A program made the translations under genes and the position numbers. From the NCBI GenBank assembly GCA_903821745.1, contig CAIJMI010000005.1:124001-188000 (forward strand): a stretch of DNA of 64,000 nt, written 5' to 3'. Numbering within the stretch: position 1 is the stretch's first letter; each line of letters opens with the position of its first letter. A model generated the notes under the pieces. The model saw nothing but the letters and a program-made list of their open reading frames with translations. It was not told where the DNA came from and searched no databases. Below, in pieces: positions 53,484 through 61,450 of the stretch. The stretch comes from Candidatus Gottesmanbacteria bacterium (GTDB taxonomy: Bacteria > Patescibacteria > Microgenomatia > UBA10105 > UBA927).

Positions 53484-54379
53484 AGTAATATACGACGTCT
53501 TTACAATTATTGTTGTACGACGTCTGACAAAAAGCAATATATCAAATCACGGTACGTATATATTCATTATGATTTCTATACTATTTTGTATTTCCATTGA
53601 GTACTAGTTTTAGCTCTTTCGCATCGTTACAGACGACCATGGTATGCTGACAACAATAGGCACGTTTTTACGTTGTACCCATCACCATTGAAGAAGATAA
53701 ACACCCGCTAAAGGAAGCTATTTTTGAGCCTCTGTAGTGACCTAGAAATTGAATATCCTTGGTGCAATAAGTGTTAGGTCATCAACTTTTGATTTAGCGC
53801 GTCCAAACCGCACATTTCACGCAATATATATAGAGATTTCACAAAATACGGGCAGGGAAGTCAAATACCAAAAATAGCCTCAACGGCCAACCAAGGGAAA
53901 TACCGTATATGTTTACCTAAACAATGGGTAATTGTTGTTTTGAAATAGAAATAAAAATAAGAAAACATTGATGACAAACAATGGGGATAAAATACCACTT
54001 CTCCCAAGTTCTGAAGCTACCGGACGTCGTAAAAGTATTATTGTGCGTCATTAGCCATTATGCTTCCCACCATGGGTTATCCATCAAAAACGCCAGGTAT
54101 CGTTAACCAACTAACATAGACCTTGGGTCTATGGAGATATCCTGTGGTTCTTCCTAAACCTCCGGATACCTCTCAACGAACCCATAAGAACTTTCTTTAA
54201 GAAACCCTAGGTGTAATATCCAGAGAAGAACAAGACCTCTCTCTTTTGTAAGATGCTCACTTCCTAACACGGTCATACGTCTTATTCGTCCTCGAGATAA
54301 GCGTCAACAAACGGTAGAAAAACGTGCACTCCTTAGACACTGACATAAGAACCTCGTTCGGGTTTTTTATAGTTTACAG

Positions 54380-54422
54380 TTAGCGCGTATTAATGCGCTA
54401 AACTGTTAATTTCGAGGCTAAA
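54380..54422 (+). repeat. Repeat unit R1
   Basis: Differs from the consensus at one position; the dyad TTAGCGC/GCGCTAA is perfect. The pairing extends outward through ACAGTT/AACTGT with a single-base bulge. It differs from R5 at two of 43 positions. Confidence 0.88.
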
Positions 54423-54457
54423 TGTTTTTATATTTAACAACACGGATAACAAGAGAA

Positions 54458-54500
54458 ATAGAGCGTCAGAATGCGCTGTCTTTAAGCTTTCGAGGCCACT
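54458..54500 (+). repeat. Repeat unit R2
   Basis: 27 of 43 consensus positions by eye. Conserved AGAGCGT, AATGCGCT and TTTCGAGGC. At positions 1 and 22 the T-A pair is swapped to A-T. Confidence 0.75.
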
Positions 54501-54560
54501 TTCACCCCCTAGGGAGATACACGCCTAAAACAAAGAATTGAACGTCGGAATATGTTTTAT

Positions 54561-54603
54561 TTAGCGCGTAATAACGCTCCAAATACACATTTTCGAAGCT
54601 AAA
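54561..54603 (+). repeat. Repeat unit R3
   Basis: 31 of 43 consensus positions. TTAGCGCGTA is intact, the inverse arm is CGCTCCAA, and the third box is TTTCGAAGCTAAA. Confidence 0.8.
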
Positions 54604-54637
54604 TACAACAAATATCGCATGTCTTACAAAGAGAGAG

Positions 54638-54680
54638 TTGGAGCGTTAATACGTGCTAAACGTAGTAATTCAAGGCTACC
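54638..54680 (+). repeat. Repeat unit R4
   Basis: 28 of 43 consensus positions. Left arm TTGGAGCG, right arm CGTGCTAA (dyad kept with G-T pairs), third box TTCAAGGCTA. Confidence 0.75.
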
Positions 54681-54742
54681 GTAATACGAATTGAGTACAA
54701 TTATTAGCAGTCAGCAATCAAGAGCTGATAGTATAGGCCTAT

Positions 54743-54785
54743 TTAGAGCGTATTAATGCGCTAAACTGTTAATATCGAGGCTAAA
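54743..54785 (+). repeat. Repeat unit R5
   Basis: Differs from the consensus at one position. TTAGAGCG, then TATTAA, TGCGCTAA and TCGAGGCTAAA. Nearly identical to R1 although 363 bp away. Confidence 0.88.
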
Positions 54786-54819
54786 AACAGAATACTCTGA
54801 CGCTATCGAGAGTAGAGGT

Positions 54820-54862
54820 TTAGAGCGTACTGATGCTCTATATAAGCAATTCTGAAGCTGCA
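54820..54862 (+). repeat. Repeat unit R6
   Basis: 29 of 43 consensus positions. Dyad TAGAGC/GCTCTA is perfect: the 5-18 pair is A-T here and C-G in R1, a compensatory difference. Third box CTGAAGCTG. Confidence 0.75.
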
Positions 54863-54937
54863 CGCTACGCGAGATTGAAGCTACTTGAAGCTATATAAGA
54901 GCAGCGTGAAAAGTATCTTATAGTATCGTGAAATTAA

Positions 54938-54946
54938 TTATCCACA
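54938..54946 (+). promoter_or_regulatory. Perfect DnaA-box sequence
   Basis: TTATCCACA matches the consensus exactly. A one-mismatch copy on the other strand lies at 53982-53990 (TGGGGATAA). With only two candidates, binding is possible but unproven. Confidence 0.4.
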
Positions 54947-55025
54947 TCAACTATAGGATACATGCCTTTCGAAGCTAACAACTATATCAAACTATATCAT
55001 GCCCCTCTTCCCTATCTCCCGCCAT

Positions 55026-55874
55026 TTAGATACCACGCCATCTGGTTGTAAACAATGCTGCAATAAAAACAAAAATGCAAACAAGGAAAAATCCGATCAC
55101 TGTTTTTTTATACAACTTATTTGCTAAGTATTCCTGTCCCATCCCGACCGTGCTGTAAAAGACTGAGGACATTAACAAGGCAATCATGGCAGTGGGCACC
55201 GGCCAGAACGATAACACCCAAGCAAGCTCTCCCAACACAACAGATAAGGCAATGCTCATTGCAATAATTCGCCTACTCACCTGCCCCGTTAATTCCATAA
55301 GCCAGAGTGACGGAAAAATATGCAAGAAACTTAATCCGGAAATAATAATGGTCGTTCCAACAGGATATGCACGAAATGATATGACCGTCAGGGTCAGGAG
55401 ATAAAACGTAAAAATCGTCAAAAGAAAACCAACGGATCTGGCAGCCCGAAGTAAGGCAATAGTCCTATTTGCTGCAACATTATAAATATTTTCTGTCAGT
55501 AAAAATGCATAGAGACCGATTGCATATAATGCAGCAATTGGAATACGGGTTAACCACCGTGGGGGTAAAAGAAAATAAAACAAGGCAACTGCTGCGCTAT
55601 ATAAAGTTGGTGGAATAAGGAGTGTCATCCACTCTATTCCTCCTAAATCTTCTCGAAGAGCAAATGCCGCACCAAGGTACGTCATAGCTGCAAGAAGGAC
55701 AACCATTGGATAACGAACAACATCAACTGGTGCAAGTTGGGTAAGCATGAGGCCAAGCGTTAAAACAAAGGTAACTAAAACAAACTGCTGCCGCTTCGTA
55801 AGTTGTATGTGGCGTTCCCATCGTTTCCATCGCTTTTCGATCCAAACTAAAAATTTATGGATTGCTGTTTTCAT
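55026..55874 (-). CDS. Polytopic membrane protein of unknown function
   Basis: A 282-aa protein with a basic, Trp-rich N-terminus (WIEKRWKRWERHIQ) and about nine hydrophobic helices between residues 30 and 278. There is no recognised motif. It starts 4 bp after the yebC stop, so the two are cotranscribed. Its stop lies directly beside the gene-free repeat region. Confidence 0.75.
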   Translation of the reverse strand: MKTAIHKFLVWIEKRWKRWERHIQLTKRQQFVLVTFVLTLGLMLTQLAPVDVVRYPMVVLLAAMTYLGAAFALREDLGGIEWMTLLIPPTLYSAAVALFYFLLPPRWLTRIPIAALYAIGLYAFLLTENIYNVAANRTIALLRAARSVGFLLTIFTFYLLTLTVISFRAYPVGTTIIISGLSFLHIFPSLWLMELTGQVSRRIIAMSIALSVVLGELAWVLSFWPVPTAMIALLMSSVFYSTVGMGQEYLANKLYKKTVIGFFLVCIFVFIAALFTTRWRGI

Positions 55875-55877
55875 ATA

Positions 55878-56597
55878 TTATGCAAGGTTTGAGTACACTT
55901 CCTGTACATCATCAAGATCTTCTAATCGTTCGAGAACTTCACTCACTATATCATGTTTTTCACTGGTCAGTTCAACCGTGGTCATAGGAATCATGACAAG
56001 TCTTGCAGCATCACTTGCGATCCCTTTTTCATCAAACACTTTTTTTATTTTAAAAAGATCTGTTGGCTTTGTATATACTTCAATCATGTCCGCAGTTTCC
56101 AAAACATCCAGTGCTCCTACATCAACCGCGACCCCAAACACCGAATCAAAGCTCGCACTTCCAACAGGAATAGTAATAACCCCTTTCCGTTCAAACAAAT
56201 AAGAAACTGCACCAGGTGTTGCCATCGATCCCCCTGCATGGTCAAGAATTTGTTTAATAAAGGAAACTGTTCGATTTCCATTATCTGTTGCACCTTCGAT
56301 AAATATAGCAACACCAAAGGGAGCATACCCCTCATAGGTAACGGTCATAATGGCATTTCCACCCTCCCCTTTTGCCTTATCTATAATCCGTTCAATATTT
56401 TCCTTCGGCATGTTCACCGCACGCGCTTTTTCAATTGCCAGACGAAGATGAAAATTATCATCGGGATTCGTAATTCCTCCCCCTTCCTTAACCGCAACGA
56501 GGATAGCTCGGGATGCTTGGGTAAAATGAGCGGCTTTTACAACGTCAGTTGTTGCCTTTTGATGTTTCACTTTTGACCACTTAGAATGTCCGGACAT
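55878..56597 (-). CDS. yebC: YebC/PmpR (TACO1) family protein
   Basis: A 239-aa protein beginning MSGHSKWSKVKHQKATTD, the family hallmark, with NMPKENIERIIDKAKGE and YEGYAPFGVAIFIEGATDN. Members act as transcription regulators or help ribosomes through polyproline stretches. I placed the start at 56597, 33 bp inside the longer reading frame, because the family motif begins there and the -10 (56609-56614) lies just upstream. Confidence 0.93.
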   Translation of the reverse strand: MSGHSKWSKVKHQKATTDVVKAAHFTQASRAILVAVKEGGGITNPDDNFHLRLAIEKARAVNMPKENIERIIDKAKGEGGNAIMTVTYEGYAPFGVAIFIEGATDNGNRTVSFIKQILDHAGGSMATPGAVSYLFERKGVITIPVGSASFDSVFGVAVDVGALDVLETADMIEVYTKPTDLFKIKKVFDEKGIASDAARLVMIPMTTVELTSEKHDIVSEVLERLEDLDDVQEVYSNLA

Positions 56598-56608
56598 AGC
56601 GTGTTCAT

Positions 56609-56651
56609 ATTCTATCTTCTCTATTGACAATTCTCAAGAAAAACGTAAACT
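56609..56651. promoter_or_regulatory. Divergent yebC / TPR-protein promoters
   Basis: For yebC (minus): TTGAGA (56637-56632), a 17-bp spacer and TAGAAT (56614-56609), 11 nt from ATG 56597. For the TPR gene (plus): TTGACA (56624-56629), a 16-bp spacer and TAAACT (56646-56651), 8 nt from ATG 56660. The two promoters interleave, so they probably compete. Confidence 0.6.
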
Positions 56652-56659
56652 GAATCATT

Positions 56660-57364
56660 ATGATTGACGCCTCAATACTCGAAGACGCCATACAAGCCGC
56701 GCTCAAACAGGATTGGAAAGAAGCCATTCGTTTAAATACGAATATCCTCAAAATAGATAAAAAAAACGTTGATGCATATAATCGCCTCGGATTTGCATAC
56801 CTCAAAAGCGGACAGATTAAAAAATCCAAAGAAACGTTTGAAAAAGTGATTTCCCTTGATGCCTACAACCAAATCGCATTAAAAAATTTGCATAAACTGG
56901 TCTCCACAAAACGCGATGCGCTCGTTACAACCAATACGTGTGACATCTCACCGCTTCTGTTTTTGGAAGAACCTGGAAAAACAAAAGTTGTTGACTGCAT
57001 TAATGCAGCACCAATGAATACCCTGACCTGTTTAACCTGCGGACAGGAAGTATTTTTAAAACCCAAAAAACATACTATTGAAGTTCGAGATCAGCATAAT
57101 AAATATCTTGGCGCCCTTCCCGATGATGTAGCGTTTAAACTTCTTAAACTGCTTACTGCTGGCAATACGTACTCGGTATTTGTGCGTGGGGTATCAAAAA
57201 ATTGTATCTCCGTGTTTATCCGGGAACTCACCCGAGGAAAAAAACTGATTAATCAACCGTCATTCATCGGAACCACTAACTACATGCCGTACCAGCATGA
57301 AGCAGCAAATGTTCCAACAAAACCTGCAGTGGATGAGGAAACAGAAGAAGAGAACCAAGAGTAA
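56660..57364 (+). CDS. TPR-repeat protein with Cys motif
   Basis: A 234-aa protein. Two to three TPR helical pairs span residues about 5-90 (DAYNRLGFAYLKSGQIKKSKETFEKVISLD). A CLTCGQ pair sits near 120, followed by a beta-rich segment (EVRDQHNKYLGALPDDVAFKLLKLL) and a Glu-rich tail. The middle is reminiscent of a HIRAN-like or small beta-barrel fold, but I cannot assign it. Probably a scaffold. Confidence 0.75.
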   Translation: MIDASILEDAIQAALKQDWKEAIRLNTNILKIDKKNVDAYNRLGFAYLKSGQIKKSKETFEKVISLDAYNQIALKNLHKLVSTKRDALVTTNTCDISPLLFLEEPGKTKVVDCINAAPMNTLTCLTCGQEVFLKPKKHTIEVRDQHNKYLGALPDDVAFKLLKLLTAGNTYSVFVRGVSKNCISVFIRELTRGKKLINQPSFIGTTNYMPYQHEAANVPTKPAVDEETEEENQE

Positions 57365-57369
57365 ATGCG

Positions 57370-58329
57370 TTATTTTTCAGGCAAAAACCGTCGTTCTATA
57401 CCCTTCCCTAACCGAACAACCAAATCAGCCCGTTCCCGTGTTTGCCGTTCAACAAGTGAACAACCAAACTGAGAACGAAAAAAATTAGCAGTCAGAGATG
57501 CTATCTGTGGTTTCATTCCGGACACTTCGCAAAGCCCTTCATACGGATTATCATCATTACCAACGGAAACCACAAAGCCGCCACTAAGTTCAATTTCGCG
57601 GGCAATCCGTTGCGCTATCCCTGGCGTTCCTGTAGTGTTGTAGAGAGCTATGCGCATGCCCTCCTGACGAAGTGGTGTATCTTCTAAATTATTCCCTACA
57701 ATAGCATCATACTTTTCGCTGTCAAACCGCCATACGGATGTTTGGTCTGGAAGTTCAAATGCTCCTGCAATCTGCCCCTGACGAAAATCAAAAACCGTCG
57801 TCTTGTCAAAACCCATGATTTGAAATTTTTTCCAAACATATGGAACATCTCCAAGAGGAATATTCGTTTTTCCAGTCAACACCATGTGGAGACAATTTGA
57901 AAATGAAAATATTCCTTTTAATTGAAAAACAATCTCGTCTGACGATCCGGTCCAATTACTAAACGTATTTGCACTATGCCATTGGATTGGTGTTGCAAGC
58001 GCATCTTCAAGTGACGACCGAAATAGAATCCCTTTTCGAGCATCCATGCTATCAAGTTTCCATAACGCATCAAGCCCATACCATCCATATCCTTTGATGG
58101 CATTAATCTGCATGGTTTCTGGAAGGATGAAAACGGCAAAGCGTTGACGTTCAGATTCCCATGAGACAACGATTGTTGGGTTACCAGGAAGCACCAAACC
58201 AAGGCGCCCCCGCGGGGGTTTGGAAGAAAAAAGGAAAAAACAACTACCCAAAAGAAACAGGGCAGTAATACAAAAAATCAAAACGCGAGATCCCCCACGT
58301 TTTTTCCTCCAATCTTGCCGATTCACCAT
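57370..58329 (-). CDS. Membrane-anchored LytR_C-domain protein
   Basis: A 319-aa protein with a cytoplasmic basic N-terminus, one membrane helix (about 16-38) and a LytR C-terminal domain near residues 228-310 (RIALYNTTGTPGIAQRIAREI, GGFVVSVGNDD). There is no LCP catalytic domain, so it is not a wall-polymer ligase itself. ATG 58329 overlaps the stop of the upstream 47-aa ORF (ATGGTGA), so the two are coupled. Confidence 0.8.
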   Translation of the reverse strand: MVNRQDWRKKRGGSRVLIFCITALFLLGSCFFLFSSKPPRGRLGLVLPGNPTIVVSWESERQRFAVFILPETMQINAIKGYGWYGLDALWKLDSMDARKGILFRSSLEDALATPIQWHSANTFSNWTGSSDEIVFQLKGIFSFSNCLHMVLTGKTNIPLGDVPYVWKKFQIMGFDKTTVFDFRQGQIAGAFELPDQTSVWRFDSEKYDAIVGNNLEDTPLRQEGMRIALYNTTGTPGIAQRIAREIELSGGFVVSVGNDDNPYEGLCEVSGMKPQIASLTANFFRSQFGCSLVERQTRERADLVVRLGKGIERRFLPEK

Positions 58330-58466
58330 TCTTTTTTTCCTTTTTTGATAATTTCAACTTGTGGTAATTGCCATGGACTGTTTCCCATCTGGCGCATTGC
58401 TTTCTTTTCAAGCTCTGATTTTTTTATCTTTTTCTTTTCATGTGTACGAAAATCACTGGAACCCAT
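58323..58466 (-). CDS. Small basic protein, 47 aa
   Basis: ATG 58466 follows a strong AGGAGGAG ribosome-binding site. The product starts MGSSDFRTHEKKKIKKSELE, is one charged helix plus MGNSPWQLPQVEIIKKGKK, and ends KEW. Its TGA overlaps the start of the LytR_C gene, so it is likely a genuine, coupled small protein. Function unknown. Confidence 0.7.
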   Translation of the reverse strand: MGSSDFRTHEKKKIKKSELEKKAMRQMGNSPWQLPQVEIIKKGKKEW

Positions 58467-58508
58467 AGATGTCTCCTCCTATGTTAAAAAATTACTACAA
58501 TATATCTA

Positions 58509-59687
58509 TTATACGGTCATCCATTGCGATTTCAATTGCTGATACTTCCCCTTCGCAATTGCACCTCGAATGGAAAAAACGAGGTTGTTAATAAAGGCAA
58601 TATTATGAATCGTTGCCAGACGATATGCCAAAAGTTCCCGTACATGAAATAAATGATACAAATAGCCTTTGGAATAATGCGTGCAGGTATAACACTGACA
58701 GTTAGAATCAATTGGATTTGTGTCCTCTGCGTACTCTTTTTTTGTAATATCGAAAACAAAATTCGCTTTGACATTTTTAATAAAAAGATGTCCCATACGA
58801 GCAAGCCTCGTTGCCTGTACACAATCAAACGTATCTACCCCTGCGTCAACAAGTGTAAAAATATCATCAATCTCTCCAACCCCAAGCAAATGTCGCGGTT
58901 TGTTATCAGGCAGTAAAGGCATCACCCATGAAAGCACACTGGCCATATCTTTTTTACTTTCCCCAACTGCTACTCCTCCTATTGCAAATCCATCAAAGGG
59001 AAGACGAGTAATAAATTTGGTTGATGCAATTCGTAAATCTTCAAACACACTTCCCTGAATAGATCCATACAAGGCCTGATACAAGTCATATTTTTTGGCA
59101 AGTGCAGTATGTGCATCTAAACTTCGTTTTGCCCATGCATGCGTTCTATCCATGGACTTCTCCGCCTGTTTTTTCGTTACAGGATACGGAGTGCAATCGT
59201 CAAATGCAATATGAATATCCGATCCGAGGTCCCACTGATACTGCATGGAATTTTCTGCAGTAAATACATGTTCTTTTCCATCCCAATGAGAATTGAATGT
59301 CACACCATCATCAGTAATGCGAACTAAACTCGCTTCTCCCTGTCCATCTTCATTCTTGCGGGCAAACCGCTTTGCACCAAGGGAAAATACCTGAAATCCG
59401 CCGCTGTCAGTAATAAGTGGCCGATCCCAATGCATAAATGCATGTAATCCTCCAAATCTCTTAATAACAGCAATCCCTGGACGCATAACCATGTGATAGG
59501 TATTGACAAAAAAAAGATGCACATCGAGATCCTGCAGGTCTTCCGGAGTAAGAGATTTAACCGTTGCCTGGGTGCCCACAGGCACAAATGCGGGTGTTTG
59601 AATATCCCCGTGTGGCGTGTGAATAACCCCAGTTCGAGCTTGGCTTTTTTGATCTTTTGCGGTTACTTTAAAGCTAAAATCGTGCAT
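58509..59687 (-). CDS. tgt: Queuine tRNA-ribosyltransferase
   Basis: A 392-aa TIM-barrel enzyme exchanging G34 of GUN-anticodon tRNAs. Catalytic Asp residues lie in RPLITDSGGFQVFSLG and VDTFDCVQATRLARMG. Substrate loops GFAIGGVAVGE and GVGEIDDIFTLV are intact. The zinc site is CQCYTCTHYSKGYLYHLF with a later His. No preQ1 or queuosine synthesis genes are in the window. Confidence 0.95.
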   Translation of the reverse strand: MHDFSFKVTAKDQKSQARTGVIHTPHGDIQTPAFVPVGTQATVKSLTPEDLQDLDVHLFFVNTYHMVMRPGIAVIKRFGGLHAFMHWDRPLITDSGGFQVFSLGAKRFARKNEDGQGEASLVRITDDGVTFNSHWDGKEHVFTAENSMQYQWDLGSDIHIAFDDCTPYPVTKKQAEKSMDRTHAWAKRSLDAHTALAKKYDLYQALYGSIQGSVFEDLRIASTKFITRLPFDGFAIGGVAVGESKKDMASVLSWVMPLLPDNKPRHLLGVGEIDDIFTLVDAGVDTFDCVQATRLARMGHLFIKNVKANFVFDITKKEYAEDTNPIDSNCQCYTCTHYSKGYLYHLFHVRELLAYRLATIHNIAFINNLVFSIRGAIAKGKYQQLKSQWMTV

Positions 59688-59708
59688 GAGCTGTATTGTA
59701 CCATGCTT

Positions 59709-61442
59709 TTATCCCAACCCGTGCTCAATCTTAAGACGAGAAATCTTCCCTTCAATATCCTCTGCAGTAACACCAAATTGTGTAAGCAATTTGTGGCTTA
59801 TGGAAAGAGCCGCTTCAAATTCTGGCTGCACAATGGTTTGCACGCCAAGCGTCCGTAACCGAAGCTGATCTGCTTCATGGTGTGTCCGACAAATAATTTT
59901 GATTGATTTATTTAACGTTTGTGCATTGGCAATCACCATTTCCTGCGTATGCCGATCTGGAATTGCAATAACAACGGCCTTTGCAAAATCCACTTGTGCA
60001 AAATCCAGAACATCCATATCTGCAGGATCTCCGTAAATCACCTGAATATTTTTCTCCCGCAGGATTTTGACGGTTGTGTGATCATAATCAACAACGATAA
60101 ACGGAATACCGGCCATGGCAAGAGCGCGTCCGACATATTTACCCACTCTTCCGTATCCGCAAATGACCACATGATCCTTCAGCGGTATTTCTTTTTCAAA
60201 CAATTCTTTTTCACTCTGTTTTTCCGGTAGAAAATTAGGATACAAAAACGGTACTTTTTTTCGAAGGAAGTAAAAGATATTTTGGGCTTTTGCAAACAAA
60301 GGCGAACTGACCATAATTGTCACGAATACCAGAGCCACGATGATTGCATACTGCTGTTCACTCAGTGCCCCCTGAGTTAGTCCAACACGGGCGATGATAA
60401 ACCCAAACTCACTCATTTGGGTCAGTCCTAATGCGACAATGAATGCTGTCTTTTTGTGATATCCTAAAAACCGAGACAACAAATATACAATGATGGCTTT
60501 TACCATAAAAATAAGGACGGTCATGAGAAGGATGGTTGGCAAAACCGGAAGTAAAATTGCAGCAGGAAGTGCCATTCCAAGTGATACAAAAAAGACAACA
60601 GCAAACAAATCACGGAGCGGCCGAACCTCCGCAAAAATCGCGTGGTTTTGACTCGTCTCTGCAACCAATATTCCTGCAATAAACGCACCCAAGGCTGCAG
60701 AAAGTCCTGCCATGTAGGCAACCGTGCCGGACAAAAACACCAGTCCAATAACCGTCACTAAAAATATTTCCCTGCTTCCAAGGGCCGCAATTTTGTTTAA
60801 TATCCACGGCACGCCGGTTTTACCAAGGAATATAATCGCTCCAATGGCAATGGCTGCTTTTATAAGATTGACTCCCAATAAACTAACAGTCATCACAATC
60901 GAAGCAGATCCTGACATGTAGATTGATCCAATCGTTGGAATCATCATCATAATAGGAATCACTGCCAAATCCTGGACAATGAGCCACCCCGTCAATACTT
61001 CACCCGGAATCGTTTCCATCTCTCCCCGTTCGGATAAAAGCCGGACAACTACCGCGGTTGATGAGAGTGATGCAGCAATTGCAATAAACAGGGCTGGAAG
61101 AAAAGAAAATCCGAGTGACAAAAATATTGGTAAAAATACACAAAAAGACAAAAGCATTTGGAGTGTAGCAGCCCAGGAAACCGTTCCTAATATTTTTTTC
61201 AACCGTTGAAACGAAAACTCAACACCAAGGGTAAAAAGAAGGAGTGTCACACCGCTTTCCGCAATATGGCCAATGAGTGTTGGGTCAATAGCTGACGAGA
61301 ACAGATTTCCGACCAACACACCAACCGCAATATATCCCAGGATAAGTGGCAACCGCAACGATTTTGCAATGAGCCCACCGGCAAGACTCGCAAATAAAAT
61401 AAGAAACAGAGTGGTAAATAATGGCAGTGATGATGAAATCAT
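59709..61442 (-). CDS. CPA2-family cation:proton antiporter with TrkA-N domain (Kef-like)
   Basis: A 577-aa protein with about 12-13 membrane helices (1-385; LFTLGVEFSFQRLKK and SSTAVVVRLLSERGEMETIPG) and a cytoplasmic NAD-binding RCK domain (about 428-545) with VVICGYGRVGKYVGRALAMAG. It probably exchanges K+ or Na+ for H+ under nucleotide control. It follows the RluD-type gene by 8 bp. Confidence 0.92.
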   Translation of the reverse strand: MISSSLPLFTTLFLILFASLAGGLIAKSLRLPLILGYIAVGVLVGNLFSSAIDPTLIGHIAESGVTLLLFTLGVEFSFQRLKKILGTVSWAATLQMLLSFCVFLPIFLSLGFSFLPALFIAIAASLSSTAVVVRLLSERGEMETIPGEVLTGWLIVQDLAVIPIMMMIPTIGSIYMSGSASIVMTVSLLGVNLIKAAIAIGAIIFLGKTGVPWILNKIAALGSREIFLVTVIGLVFLSGTVAYMAGLSAALGAFIAGILVAETSQNHAIFAEVRPLRDLFAVVFFVSLGMALPAAILLPVLPTILLMTVLIFMVKAIIVYLLSRFLGYHKKTAFIVALGLTQMSEFGFIIARVGLTQGALSEQQYAIIVALVFVTIMVSSPLFAKAQNIFYFLRKKVPFLYPNFLPEKQSEKELFEKEIPLKDHVVICGYGRVGKYVGRALAMAGIPFIVVDYDHTTVKILREKNIQVIYGDPADMDVLDFAQVDFAKAVVIAIPDRHTQEMVIANAQTLNKSIKIICRTHHEADQLRLRTLGVQTIVQPEFEAALSISHKLLTQFGVTAEDIEGKISRLKIEHGLG

Positions 61443-61450
61443 GAAAATAA

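Larger units (their letters stand above)
54380..54862 (+). repeat. Array of six imperfect 43-nt repeats in a ~181-bp higher-order period
   Basis: All six units align without gaps. Start-to-start spacings are 78, 103, 77, 105 and 77 bp, so the superperiod is 180-182 bp. Boxes by unit position: TTAGMGCGT (1-9), AATGCGCTAA (13-22, inverse of the first), TTTCGARGCTAAA (31-43). Positions 23-30 vary. Spacers (~35 and ~61 nt) are not conserved. Positions 1-8 pair with 15-22 around a 6-nt centre. Confidence 0.88.
53484..55025. other. 1.5-kb gene-free region upstream of the recombinase
   Basis: No plausible ORF exists on either strand, while gaps elsewhere are rarely over 150 bp. The left part (53540-54379) has scattered inverted repeats, e.g. 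CATAGACC (54115-54122) with GGTCTATG (54126-54133), and AACAAT/ATTGTT near 53921. The right part (54380-54862) holds the six 43-nt repeats. The end (54863-55020) has GAAGCTA copies and a DnaA-box sequence. I found no RNase P, tmRNA or SRP RNA signature. Confidence 0.8.

Noticed and set aside
53540..54379. RNase P RNA, tmRNA or SRP RNA in the gene-free region
   Set aside because: None of their conserved core sequences was found on either strand.
54380..54862. CRISPR array
   Set aside because: Repeats are 43 nt but differ by up to 37%, spacers alternate between ~35 and ~61 nt, and no cas gene is in the window.
54380..54862. Integron with attC sites
   Set aside because: No RYYYAAC/GTTRRRY core pair at the expected positions and no cassette ORFs between repeats; the recombinase lacks an obvious IntI-specific insert.
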